DNA of 64,000 bases, from the NCBI GenBank assembly GCA_900542325.1, contig UQMY01000006.1, positions 1 through 64,000 on the forward strand, in the 5' to 3' direction. Positions 41,265 to 48,929 of this stretch are shown one piece after another. Each line of letters starts with the position of its first letter. The stretch's first letter is position 1. The stretch comes from an uncultured Collinsella sp. Its GTDB lineage: Bacteria > Actinomycetota > Coriobacteriia > Coriobacteriales > Coriobacteriaceae. The position numbers and the translations under genes were made by a program. The notes beneath the pieces were generated by a model. That model was not told the DNA's origin. It searched no databases and worked only from the letters and a program-made list of their open reading frames with translations.

Positions 41265-41876
41265 ATGGCCACCAGTAAACCGCGTATTGATCGCCGTATC
41301 GTTCGCAGCCGCAATGCCATCCTTTCCGCTTTTGAGCGCTTGCTCATGGAAAAGCCGCTGGCAGACATTACGGTGAGTGCCATCGCGCGCGAGGCCAATG
41401 TCGACCGTAAAACCTTCTACGTGCACTTTGGTACGGTTGACGGCCTGCTCGATGCCATTGCCGTCGATGTGGTGGAGATGATTGTCGACTCGGTCGAGAA
41501 AACGCTTGCCTCCATGGACGGCGACACCAATGAACGCGCCCTGGGCGCGGCGGCGACCTTCTTTAAAACCGTTAACGAGGCGCTGTGCAACAACCTGGTG
41601 CTCAATCGTCAGCTGATCGAGAACATTCCGCTCGATGATTTTATGGCTCGTCTTCGTGCGCCGCTCGAGCACGAGATTGCCGAGCGCGATCTGCTGCCCC
41701 ACGGTCTCAAGGACGAGATGTTCGACTACTATCTGGCGTTTTTGCTGTCGGGTATTATCGGAATCTATCGCACATGGGCGCTGTCTGACGACTCGGTTCC
41801 TATCGAGCGCGTCTCGGAGGTCGCCAACGACCTGACTCTCAATGGCCTGTCAAGTCTGGAATCTCGCTTGGATTAG
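41265..41876 (+). CDS. TetR/AcrR family transcriptional regulator
   Basis: A 203-residue repressor-type protein. The N-terminal helix-turn-helix is seen at ITVSAIAREANVDRKTFYVHF, the diagnostic TetR recognition helix. The C-terminal ~140 residues are the helical ligand/dimer domain. ATG at 41265 follows GAAGGGAC. No divergent target gene: it lies 3' of the flippase-like gene and beside the IS remnant that borders the corrinoid island. Target and ligand unknown. Confidence 0.88.
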   Translation: MATSKPRIDRRIVRSRNAILSAFERLLMEKPLADITVSAIAREANVDRKTFYVHFGTVDGLLDAIAVDVVEMIVDSVEKTLASMDGDTNERALGAAATFFKTVNEALCNNLVLNRQLIENIPLDDFMARLRAPLEHEIAERDLLPHGLKDEMFDYYLAFLLSGIIGIYRTWALSDDSVPIERVSEVANDLTLNGLSSLESRLD

Positions 41877-42113
41877 GCGCAGGCTCGAGTTCGCGAGGCG
41901 CTTGTCGGGGTGCAGCCCGATCGATCAGGCGACGGGCATCCCGCCGAAGCAGTCGATGACCGGGCTCAGGTAGACCTTCTCGCCGCCCGGGAGCCTGAAC
42001 TCGGTGATGTCGGTGAGCCACAGCAGGTTGGGCTCGTCGGCGTGGAAATTCCTGTTTACGAGGTTCTCCGGCGCCTTGTAGACCTCGCCGGCGTAGGAGC
42101 TGTAGCCTGAGGA
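41877..42113 (-). pseudogene. IS3-family transposase (OrfB) fragment
   Basis: Read on the minus strand this gives about 75 residues of an integrase-core (rve) domain: NRNFHADEPNLLWLTDITEF (first catalytic Asp in TDITEF), then KVYLSPVIDCFGGMPVA, a TGA stop where Trp is expected, and SIGLHPDKRLANSS in the same frame. Both ends are missing. It is a decayed IS3 (IS150-like) copy at the junction between core genes and the corrinoid island. Confidence 0.8.
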
Positions 42114-42133
42114 TCCTTAAAAGAAAGTCCAGT

Positions 42134-43450
42134 TTATCCTTTCCACCCCAAATGGGAATCCTCCGATGCGCCTTCGCACGCTCGCATGACCTCGATACCG
42201 TGCGAGCGTGCGAACTCGACGAGCTCTGCGTTGCGGGCGTTTATGGTGCCGAAGGCGGCGGGACACACGATAAGGCGCGCGCAGTGGACGAGGAGCTCTT
42301 TGGCGCGGGCTATGGTTCTATCCCCGATCGGCTCGAAGGCGCGCTCGGCCACGCATTCCGCCGCCAGGTCGCGCGCGAGCTCGCAGTCGATGTCCCCTTC
42401 GTGCAGAACGCCCGTGTAGAACGCCTTGCCCTGCCGGATGAGCTGGCGAAACACAGCCGACCCCGTACCTGCGCCGGCGATGACGAACGTGTGCGCATCG
42501 CCGTGCGGGCGTCCAATTTCCACGCTGCCGAAGCGCTCGTTGAAGGTGCCATGTTGAAGGCCGTAGAGCTCGCCAATCGTCTCGCGCGTGAATATGTCCT
42601 CGGGTGCGCCGGCGCGGAAGACCCGGCCGTCCTTCACGCAAATCACCTTGTCGGCGCTTTTCTGCGCGAGCTCGAGTTCGTGGATGGACATGATGACAGC
42701 CACATTCCGCGATTTCGCAAGGTGGCGAAGTATTCGCAGCAGGTCGATCTGGTAGCGGATATCGAGATACGACGTGGGCTCGTCGAGCACGAGCACACGC
42801 GGATCCTGCGCGATGGCGCGTGCGAGCATGACGCGCTGGCGTTGCCCGTCGCTTATCTGCATAAAGTCGCGCTCGGCGAGCTCTTCCACATGTGCGGTTT
42901 TCATGGCCTCGTCGACCCGACTATGGTCGTCGGGCGAGAGTGTGCCCATTCGCCCGGTGTAGGGGTGCCTTCCCGCCTCTACGACATCGCGGCAGGTGAG
43001 GAGCTCGGTCCGGGGGCGATCTGTCAGCATAACCGCAAGGTTCCTTGCAAACTCCGCCGTCTTCCATCGGGAAATCTCCCGCCCGTCGAGCTCGACCGCG
43101 CCGGCAAGCGGTGCCAGATGGCGTGTGATGGTTTTCAAGATAGTCGACTTGCCCGAGCCGTTCGGCCCGATGAGCGCCACGACGTCGCCCGCGCGAACCT
43201 CCAGATCGACGCCTTCGACTACGACCTTCTTGTCGTAGCCCGCCGACAGGTCGCTTATGTGGAAAAGCGGCGCTCCGTCAGCCTGCGTTTCGACCGTAGT
43301 TTCGAGGTTCGGCTCCGCTCGGAGGAGGCGTTCCGCGCGCAGTTCCGCACGAGCCGAAAGTGCCTTCTGGCGCTTTCGTGCGAGCTCAGGACTGTCTAAG
43401 CATGGAATGTCCCCTCCGAGCGTTTTGGGCCGCGGCACGAATTCCCCCAT
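42134..43450 (-). CDS. ABC transporter ATPase, iron-siderophore/cobalamin type (BtuD/FecE-like), with extensions
   Basis: A 438-residue ATPase energising the BtuC-type permease. The ABC core spans about 62-300: Walker A GPNGSGKST (95-103), signature SDGQRQR (200-206), Walker B VLVLDEPTSYLD (219-230). Two oddities. Residues 1 to about 60 precede the core, and residues about 15-37 are encoded by a dispersed palindromic repeat (43341-43407); no alternative ATG, GTG or TTG exists between it and the core. The C-terminal ~130 residues (IAGAGTGSAVFRQLIRQG onward) form an extra alpha/beta domain of unknown role. Start ATG immediately follows the btuC stop (TAGATG). Confidence 0.85.
   Translation of the reverse strand: MGEFVPRPKTLGGDIPCLDSPELARKRQKALSARAELRAERLLRAEPNLETTVETQADGAPLFHISDLSAGYDKKVVVEGVDLEVRAGDVVALIGPNGSGKSTILKTITRHLAPLAGAVELDGREISRWKTAEFARNLAVMLTDRPRTELLTCRDVVEAGRHPYTGRMGTLSPDDHSRVDEAMKTAHVEELAERDFMQISDGQRQRVMLARAIAQDPRVLVLDEPTSYLDIRYQIDLLRILRHLAKSRNVAVIMSIHELELAQKSADKVICVKDGRVFRAGAPEDIFTRETIGELYGLQHGTFNERFGSVEIGRPHGDAHTFVIAGAGTGSAVFRQLIRQGKAFYTGVLHEGDIDCELARDLAAECVAERAFEPIGDRTIARAKELLVHCARLIVCPAAFGTINARNAELVEFARSHGIEVMRACEGASEDSHLGWKG
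43341..43407. repeat. dispersed palindromic element, copy 2, inside coding sequence
   Basis: AGTTCCGCACGAGCCGAA (43341-43358), hairpin tip AGTGC-CTTCTG-GCGCT, TTCGTGCGAGC (43375-43385), AGGACTGT (43388-43395) and CTAAGCATGGAA. It shares block order and sequence with 33462-33525. It is translated on the minus strand as part of the N-terminus of the ABC ATPase. Confidence 0.75.
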
Positions 43451-44491
43451 CTACCTCACCTGCTTCTTCAGCATGAGCGCGATAACCACCGGAGCGCCGA
43501 AGATGGCGGTGACGGCGCTGACGGAAAGCTCGACGGGAGAGAACAGCGTGCGCGCGATCAAATCGCAGCCCGCGCAGAAGATGGCGCCTCCCAAGAAGCA
43601 CGCAGGAATCACGCGGATGGGCTTCGACGACTTTAGCGCCGACTTCACGAGATGCGGAACCGCGATGCCTACGAACGACACCGGACCAGCGAACGCGGTC
43701 ACGCAGGCGGAGAGCATGCTCGCTAGAAGGACGAGCACCACGCGGAAGCGTTCGACGTTCACGCCGACGCTTTTCGCGTAGGCTTCTCCCAGCTGGAAGG
43801 CGGAAAGGGGCTTCGATATCGCGAATACGCATGCGCTCACGGTGATCACCACGACCGCGATGACCGCGATGTCGTCCCAGCTCGAACCCGAGAAGCTACC
43901 CAAAGACCAGTTGTGCAGGTTCACGATGGACTGGTCGTCGGCGAAGGCGATGAGGAAGTTCGTCGCCGCCGAGCAGATGTATCCCACCATGACGCCCGCC
44001 ACGATGAGCATGGCCATGGAACTTATGCGCCGTGCGATGAGGAGCACGAAGCCGATGGTGATAAGCGAGCCCAGAAACGCTGCGGCCACCATGGCCGGCG
44101 AGGACATGGCCTGGTTCGCGCCTAGAAGTACGATCATCGTAAGCGCGACGACGAACTTTGCGCCCGAGGAGACGGCCAAGATGAACGGGTCGGCGATGGG
44201 GTTGTTGAAAAACGTCTGCAGCAGGAACCCGGAAAGCGAAAGTGCCCCGCCGAGAAGCACGGCTGAAAGTACGCGCGGCAGTCGAATCTCCCAGATGACC
44301 TGGCTTTCCATGGAATTGGCCGCGCCGCCCGAAAGGATGCCGGGGATGTGGTCTGCGGGCACGAGCACGCTCCCGATGCACAGGTTGGTCCCGACGAGCA
44401 CGATGAGGGCAACAGCGAGCAGCGCCGTCACGACGCGACACCGCGCGGCGCGCCCCGATTCGTCGTATGCCATGGAAAGTCGGCTTCTCAT
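43451..44491 (-). CDS. btuC: FecCD/BtuC-type ABC transporter permease
   Basis: A 346-residue inner-membrane permease with about nine to ten hydrophobic segments, of the iron-siderophore/heme/vitamin B12 family. Seen: early RLPRVLSAVLLGGALSLSG, GFVLLIARR, and the late GPVSFVGIAVPHLVK that couples to the ATPase. Placed between the substrate-binding lipoprotein and ATPase genes with 0-4 nt spacing, under a cobalamin riboswitch further upstream. Cobalamin/corrinoid is the likely cargo, but heme or a siderophore is possible. Confidence 0.88.
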   Translation of the reverse strand: MRSRLSMAYDESGRAARCRVVTALLAVALIVLVGTNLCIGSVLVPADHIPGILSGGAANSMESQVIWEIRLPRVLSAVLLGGALSLSGFLLQTFFNNPIADPFILAVSSGAKFVVALTMIVLLGANQAMSSPAMVAAAFLGSLITIGFVLLIARRISSMAMLIVAGVMVGYICSAATNFLIAFADDQSIVNLHNWSLGSFSGSSWDDIAVIAVVVITVSACVFAISKPLSAFQLGEAYAKSVGVNVERFRVVLVLLASMLSACVTAFAGPVSFVGIAVPHLVKSALKSSKPIRVIPACFLGGAIFCAGCDLIARTLFSPVELSVSAVTAIFGAPVVIALMLKKQVR

Positions 44492-44495
44492 GGTG

Positions 44496-46067
44496 CTAGC
44501 CGAGCTTCCTCAGATAATGGAAGTCGCTCGTGTCATCGCCGGTGAACGCCCCGTGCAGCTCGTCGATAATGTCGGCGGTAGAAGTCATCTGCTGGTACAT
44601 GTCGGCGCTTGTGACCCAGACGTTGCCGTTCTTCACGGCTTTGAACTGCGACAATAGCGCGTTTTTGCCTACGAAGTCGTTCAAGGTGGCAACCGATTCG
44701 TCGATGGTGCCGTTGTAGACGATGATGTCGGCATCCTTCGCTGTCGCGTAGAAGCGCTCCATTTCGAGCGTTACTGACGAACCTGACGTCGACGCCGTCT
44801 GCGCGTCATCGAGCGCGTAGCTGCCGCCTGCAAGCTCGATCATCTGCGCCACGTAGTCGCCCGCCCGCCGCGTGACGGCGGCCCCGTTCGAGTTAATGTA
44901 GAAATACGCCACGGTTTTACCTGACGACGCGAGCCCCGACGTTTGCTCGACGCGGGCCTTCTGCTCGTTGAACAGGTGCGTGGCCTCGTCTTCCTTGTCG
45001 AACAGGACGCCGAAAAGCTTAATCCACTCGACGCGCCCGAGTGCTTTGGGCTCGCTCGACGACTGTTCGGTGAGCACGACGAGCCCGAGCTTCTGCAGCT
45101 TTTCCTTCACATCGGGCGTGTGGTTGATCATGGTGTTCTCGATGGCGAGCGTGCAGCCCGAGGCCGATATTCGCTCGTAGTCGGGCGCGCTGTACTTGCC
45201 GCCGTAGGCGATCGCCCCACTTCCGAGCGCGCTTTTGAAGCCCGCGACCGAGCAATCGTCGGCTTTCGTGCCCGACATTAAGATATTGTCGTTCGCATCG
45301 AGCGCGTCGACCAGGCACATCGTCGCCGACGACACGAGGTACACCTTGTCGGCGGGGCGCCTTATGACCGCGATGTCGGAGCTTAACCCATCAGGTACCT
45401 TCGCATCTTGCGGCACCACGAGGAAGCGCTCCCCGTTCGAAACGCAGATAAGCCGCAGGCCGCCTTCGAACTCGTCGACAGTGAAGTGCTCGGCGTATTC
45501 AAGCTGAAGCGCTCCCGTCGGCTCCCAGCCGCAGCCCAAATCGGCGTTGTGGAAGTCGGCCGCGGCGCTTGAAGCCGTTCCCGCAGGGGAGCCGCCGCTT
45601 GCATCGTCGCCCGATTTCTCCTTCATGGTGGATGAGTCGAAGTGGAGCGTGTAGTCGATGGTGTGCGGCGTCGACATGGCGACGGTCTCGGCCGACACGG
45701 CGATGTCCTCGTCGAGCGTGACGGGTATCTCGAACGTGGAGTTGCCGCCGTCGTTTACGGGCGCGTAGTCCACGCCGTCGACGGTCATCTTGTCGTAGTT
45801 CGAACTCGACCAGGTGATGGTCGCGGTGTAGGTGTCGCCATCCTTCACAATTGTGGTGGGTGAGGCGATGCTTGCGCGCCCTGACCCGCCGGAAAGCGAG
45901 ACGCTCACCGTGTATTCCTGAGAGCCCGCCGTGCCACCGGTCGCGTTCGGGCTCGCACTGCACCCCGCGAAGGGAAGCGCGAGCAGGGCGACGAGAACGC
46001 AGGCGATCGCGCGCGCCGCGATGCTGTGGAGCTTCCTGTTTTCCCCCTTGGGAAGAATCGACCGCAT
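44496..46067 (-). CDS. substrate-binding lipoprotein of the corrinoid/iron-type ABC importer
   Basis: A 523-residue lipoprotein: lipobox LPFAGC with Cys36. Residues about 50-140 are a small beta-rich domain (YTATITWSSSNYDKMTVDG ... STFEIPVTLDED). A Ser/Gly/Ala linker follows, then a TroA/BtuF-like binding domain to the end (AYGGKYSAPDYERI, NDFVGKNALLSQF). The small domain resembles the one in the neighbouring lipoprotein. The starting ATG lies 4 nt after that gene. It delivers substrate to BtuC. Much longer than a plain BtuF because of the added domain. Confidence 0.85.
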   Translation of the reverse strand: MRSILPKGENRKLHSIAARAIACVLVALLALPFAGCSASPNATGGTAGSQEYTVSVSLSGGSGRASIASPTTIVKDGDTYTATITWSSSNYDKMTVDGVDYAPVNDGGNSTFEIPVTLDEDIAVSAETVAMSTPHTIDYTLHFDSSTMKEKSGDDASGGSPAGTASSAAADFHNADLGCGWEPTGALQLEYAEHFTVDEFEGGLRLICVSNGERFLVVPQDAKVPDGLSSDIAVIRRPADKVYLVSSATMCLVDALDANDNILMSGTKADDCSVAGFKSALGSGAIAYGGKYSAPDYERISASGCTLAIENTMINHTPDVKEKLQKLGLVVLTEQSSSEPKALGRVEWIKLFGVLFDKEDEATHLFNEQKARVEQTSGLASSGKTVAYFYINSNGAAVTRRAGDYVAQMIELAGGSYALDDAQTASTSGSSVTLEMERFYATAKDADIIVYNGTIDESVATLNDFVGKNALLSQFKAVKNGNVWVTSADMYQQMTSTADIIDELHGAFTGDDTSDFHYLRKLG

Positions 46068-46071
46068 GGCG

Positions 46072-46605
46072 TTACTTCAGTGCGTCGGCGCGCAGATCGA
46101 CGCCGGCGGATTCGAACACAAGTGTGCGGTCGTACCACTGCTCTTTTCTAATACTCCACGCGGCACAGGCGGTGTCCTCGTCGAGCGCATCAACGGGCAC
46201 GTCGTAGGTGTACTTGCCTTCCGCGTTTTCCACATAGGGGATGAAGTCGGCCTCGCTCGCGGCGGCAGCCTCGTCGCCCGTGCCCATGAAGAGCTTGCCG
46301 TAGCCCGTGCCGGAAAGCGTCATCACGCAGTGCATGGAGCCGTTTTCCACGATGAGCTGGGCGTCCACGATCCTGAACATGTTCGAGCTGGAATCTACGG
46401 TGATTGGATAGGTGCCGTCGGCCACCTTGTCGGCGGTGATGGGGGCAGCGCTTGCGCCCGCGGGCGCATCGGCCGCCTGTTCGGTCTTTTCCTGGGAATC
46501 GGCATCGCTTGCCTTTGCGCTGTCGATTGAATTTCCGGCGCAGCCGGCGAGCGAGAACGCGCAAAGCGCCGCCGACAGGGCGAAGACGAGGGTTTTCTTC
46601 AACAT
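46072..46605 (-). CDS. small lipoprotein with a domain shared with the substrate-binding protein
   Basis: A 177-residue lipoprotein: lipobox SLAGC with Cys22, an acidic low-complexity stretch, then a beta-rich domain from about 55 to 170 (DGTYPITVDSSSNMF, VENGSMHCVMTLSG, KYTYDVPVDALDEDTA, TLVFES). The pattern [short strand]-xxIPV/DVPV-LDED-...-LxF matches the N-terminal domain of the adjacent substrate-binding protein. It may capture a ligand (corrinoid, metal tetrapyrrole) on the cell surface and hand it on. Family not recognised with certainty. ATG at 46605 chosen because the signal peptide begins there. Confidence 0.65.
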   Translation of the reverse strand: MLKKTLVFALSAALCAFSLAGCAGNSIDSAKASDADSQEKTEQAADAPAGASAAPITADKVADGTYPITVDSSSNMFRIVDAQLIVENGSMHCVMTLSGTGYGKLFMGTGDEAAAASEADFIPYVENAEGKYTYDVPVDALDEDTACAAWSIRKEQWYDRTLVFESAGVDLRADALK

Positions 46606-46630
46606 GGAGGGGGTTCCTTTCAATCGCTTC

Positions 46631-46716
46631 GACCGCCCGTGCCGTGCGGTGGGCGGTCGGGATGCGAATGCAACGGGCATGCGTCGTCAGTCGGGGAAAG
46701 GCGCATGCCCGTTGCA
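46631..46716 (-). other. two intercistronic hairpins between cbiK and the small lipoprotein gene
   Basis: TGCAACGGGCATGCG (46669-46683) is a perfect complement of CGCATGCCCGTTGCA (46702-46716): 15 bp, 18-nt loop. Next to it GACCGCCC (46631-46638) pairs with GGGCGGTC (46651-46658). No T tract on the transcribed strand. Confidence 0.6.
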
Positions 46717-46751
46717 CGGGGACGCGACCGGCGCCCCCGTGCGCGGCGAGT

Positions 46752-47678
46752 TTACAGCTTGGCGATGGCGTCGTCCACGTGCGAGACGTAGATGTCGTCG
46801 ACCGCGACGTTCTGTCCCAGACCCTGGAGCAGGCACGTCACTTCGAAGCCGGCGGCCACGAACTTCGCAGCCCAGCTGTCGGGGTCGGTCTCGTCTGCCA
46901 TGTCGTTGTTCGCGTGGTCGCCCGCGACCACCATGAACGGCGCGAGCACGGCCTTCTTGTACCCTGCGGCGCTCGCGGCGGCGATAACATCCTCGCAGGT
47001 CGGTTCAGCCTCGACGGTGCCGACGAAGAACTGCGTCAAGCCCTCGTTCTTGAACACTTCCTGCATCTTGGCATAGTCGGCGTTGGAATCGGCTTCGGTG
47101 CCGTGGCCCATGAGGCACAGCGCCGTCTTGCCGTCGTCGAAGGACGCCATGTTCTCCTTAATGGCTGCGGCAACCTTCTTGTAGTCGTCGTCGGAGGTGA
47201 GCAACGGGTCGCCGAGCGAGATCTTGTCGAACTTGTCGGCGTACTTGTCGAGCTCGTCTTTTACGTCGGTGTATTCCAGGCCAGCCATGAGATGCGTCGG
47301 CTGCACGACGATTTCCTTCACGCCGTCTTCCACGCAGCGGTCAAGCGCCTCGGTCATGTTGTCGATCGTGATGCCGTCGCGCTTCTTTAGCTTGTCGATG
47401 ATGATCTGCGCGGTGAAGGCGCGGCGGATGTCGTAGTCCTGCCAGTACTTCTCGCGGATAGCGTCTTCGATGGCGCCGATGGTGATGTGGCGCGAGTCGT
47501 TGTAGCTCGTGCCGAAGCTCGTGACGAGGATGACCGGCTTCGCGGCCTTCTCCTTTTCACTAGATTTCTCGGAACTCGCGGAGGTGTTGGAGCAGCCCGC
47601 GAGCGCGACTCCGGCGAGCGCGACGGCTCCGGTTGCTGCGGCGCCCATGAAGCCGCGGCGTGACATCTGGTCGGACAT
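46752..47678 (-). CDS. cbiK: exported sirohydrochlorin cobaltochelatase CbiK
   Basis: A 308-residue class II chelatase of the CbiK family, inserting Co2+ into sirohydrochlorin in the anaerobic B12 route. Residues 1-29 form an export signal: twin-arginine motif SRRGFMG and a lipobox ALAGC (Cys29). Mature part: TSFGTSYNDSR, PTHLMAGLE, LMGHGTE and GDHANNDM, giving the His/Glu/His metal-site residues of CbiK. Periplasmic CbiK forms are known in Desulfovibrio. Here it heads an operon with lipoproteins and an importer and lies directly under the cobalamin riboswitch. ATG at 47678 follows AGGAAAGGAA. Confidence 0.9.
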   Translation of the reverse strand: MSDQMSRRGFMGAAATGAVALAGVALAGCSNTSASSEKSSEKEKAAKPVILVTSFGTSYNDSRHITIGAIEDAIREKYWQDYDIRRAFTAQIIIDKLKKRDGITIDNMTEALDRCVEDGVKEIVVQPTHLMAGLEYTDVKDELDKYADKFDKISLGDPLLTSDDDYKKVAAAIKENMASFDDGKTALCLMGHGTEADSNADYAKMQEVFKNEGLTQFFVGTVEAEPTCEDVIAAASAAGYKKAVLAPFMVVAGDHANNDMADETDPDSWAAKFVAAGFEVTCLLQGLGQNVAVDDIYVSHVDDAIAKL

Positions 47679-47740
47679 GGTTTTTCCTTTCCTCGGTTTG
47701 CCGGTCCCCCGGCGACAGTTGCTTGTCGGCACAAGCGAAA

Positions 47741-47770
47741 GAAAAGCGCACCCCTCGGGGTTCACAAGGA
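47741..47770 (-). terminator. possible expression-platform hairpin of the riboswitch
   Basis: On the minus strand AACCCC-GA-GGGGT is followed by GCGCTTTTCTTTC. It lies between the riboswitch and cbiK and could be the regulated terminator. The stem is short, so this is tentative. Confidence 0.35.
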
Positions 47771-47799
47771 GCTAACGCCACGGCGATGCCGTGAGGAAA

Positions 47800-47930
47800 A
47801 GGCGAAGCAGTCTGGCTTGGGGCGCGAGGCGGTTCGCCCGCGCGTCCTATACAGTAATGTCCCTTGCCCAGGATTCCCACCTGGTTCCCTCCGCAAGCCA
47901 GCGCGGGCTGTGCAGGCGCCGCGCCGGTCA
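47800..47930 (-). promoter_or_regulatory. cobalamin riboswitch
   Basis: On the minus strand the core reads GAGGGAACCAGGTGGGAATC, then CTGGGCAAGGGACATTACTG, a GC-rich stem around CGCGGGCG, and finally CAAGCCAGACTGC, the B12-box. These blocks (GGGAA, GGTG-GAATCC, ACTGT, AAGCCAG) occur in the usual order of the cobalamin aptamer. It precedes cbiK and the importer genes and should reduce their expression when cobalamin is plentiful. Boundaries are approximate. Confidence 0.85.
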
Positions 47931-48136
47931 TTTCCTTTTATCCGATTGTCATATGCTCGTTGCCGAAACTTTTACTATGATAGTGGGCACTTGTGAACGT
48001 GTCAAAGCCAGCGCGGGCGGCATTGCGCCTCCTGCCTGCGTATTTGCGCCGATTGCTGCCGCAGGCGCCGTGTTTTGCCCGCTGCGCGAATGGCGGCGTA
48101 AACGGTTGCGATGAGAAACGGGAAGGGAAGGCTCGG
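47931..48136. promoter_or_regulatory. divergent intergenic region between riboswitch operon and cbi operon
   Basis: About 200 nt that must hold promoters for both directions. ACTATGATAGT (47974-47984) is a perfect 5-bp-arm palindrome and a possible operator or overlapping -10. No second aptamer is recognisable in front of cbiF. Promoters cannot be placed with confidence. Confidence 0.35.
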
Positions 48137-48928
48137 ATGATTCATATCGTTGGCGCAGGCTCGGGCGCCGCCGACCTTATCACGCTGCGCGGGGCGCGCC
48201 TTCTGCGCGCGGCCGACGTAGTCGTTTGGGCGGGAAGCCTTGTGAATCCCGAGCTGCTCGCCGAGTGCAAGGAATCCTGCGTCGTCTACGACAGCGCGCA
48301 CATGACCTTGGAGGAAGTGCTCGACGTGATGTGCGCGGCAGATGCGCGGGGCGAGGAAGTGGTGCGCCTGCACACGGGCGACCCGTGCCTGTACGGCGCC
48401 ATCCAGGAGCAGATGGACGCGCTCGACGCGCGCGGCGTGGACTACGAGGTGGTGCCCGGCGTGTCGAGCTTTTGCGGTGCCGCGGCGGCGCTTCGCCAGG
48501 AATACACGCTGCCGGGAATCAGCCAGTCGGTCGTGATCACGCGGCTTTCCGGGCGCACCCCCATGCCCGCGGGCGAGGGCATGCGCACCATGGCGGAAAG
48601 CGGCTCGACTATGGTCATCTTCCTGAGCTCGGGTATGCTCGCCGAGCTTTCCGCCGAGCTTTTGGGCGCGGGCCGCAGCTCCGACGAGCCGGCGGCGCTC
48701 GTGTATAAGGCGACCTGGCCTGAGGAGCGCGTGGTGCGATGCACAGTGGGCACGCTCGCCGATGCGGGCGCGCGAGAGGGCATCGACCGCACGGCGCTCG
48801 TGGTGGTGGGCCGCGTGCTCGGAGCTCGCGGCGGGCTTGCGCACGACGGCGCGCAAGCGGAGTCGTACGAGCGCAGCAAGCTTTACGACCCTTCGTTTGC
48901 CACTGGGTATCGGAAGGCGAGCAGCTAG
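48137..48928 (+). CDS. cbiF: cobalt-precorrin-4 C11-methyltransferase
   Basis: A 263-residue SAM-dependent methyltransferase of the tetrapyrrole (TP) methylase fold, methylating C11 of cobalt-precorrin-4. Seen: HIVGAGSGAADLITLRG at the N-terminus, the LHTGDPCLYGAI SAM site and VPGVSSFCGAAAAL. ATG at 48137 follows GGGAAGGGAAGG; the frame is open upstream without support. First gene of the plus-strand B12 operon. Confidence 0.93.
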   Translation: MIHIVGAGSGAADLITLRGARLLRAADVVVWAGSLVNPELLAECKESCVVYDSAHMTLEEVLDVMCAADARGEEVVRLHTGDPCLYGAIQEQMDALDARGVDYEVVPGVSSFCGAAAALRQEYTLPGISQSVVITRLSGRTPMPAGEGMRTMAESGSTMVIFLSSGMLAELSAELLGAGRSSDEPAALVYKATWPEERVVRCTVGTLADAGAREGIDRTALVVVGRVLGARGGLAHDGAQAESYERSKLYDPSFATGYRKASS

Positions 48929-48929
48929 C

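Noticed and set aside
42134..43399. A plus-strand frame of about 415 codons opposite the ABC ATPase
   Set aside because: The minus strand carries unmistakable Walker A, signature and Walker B motifs; the plus frame is their shadow.
48137..48928. Upstream extension of cbiF to an in-frame ATG at 47993
   Set aside because: The extra 48 residues are Arg/Ala-rich without homology pattern, while ATG 48137 has a strong ribosome site and gives the family N-terminus.
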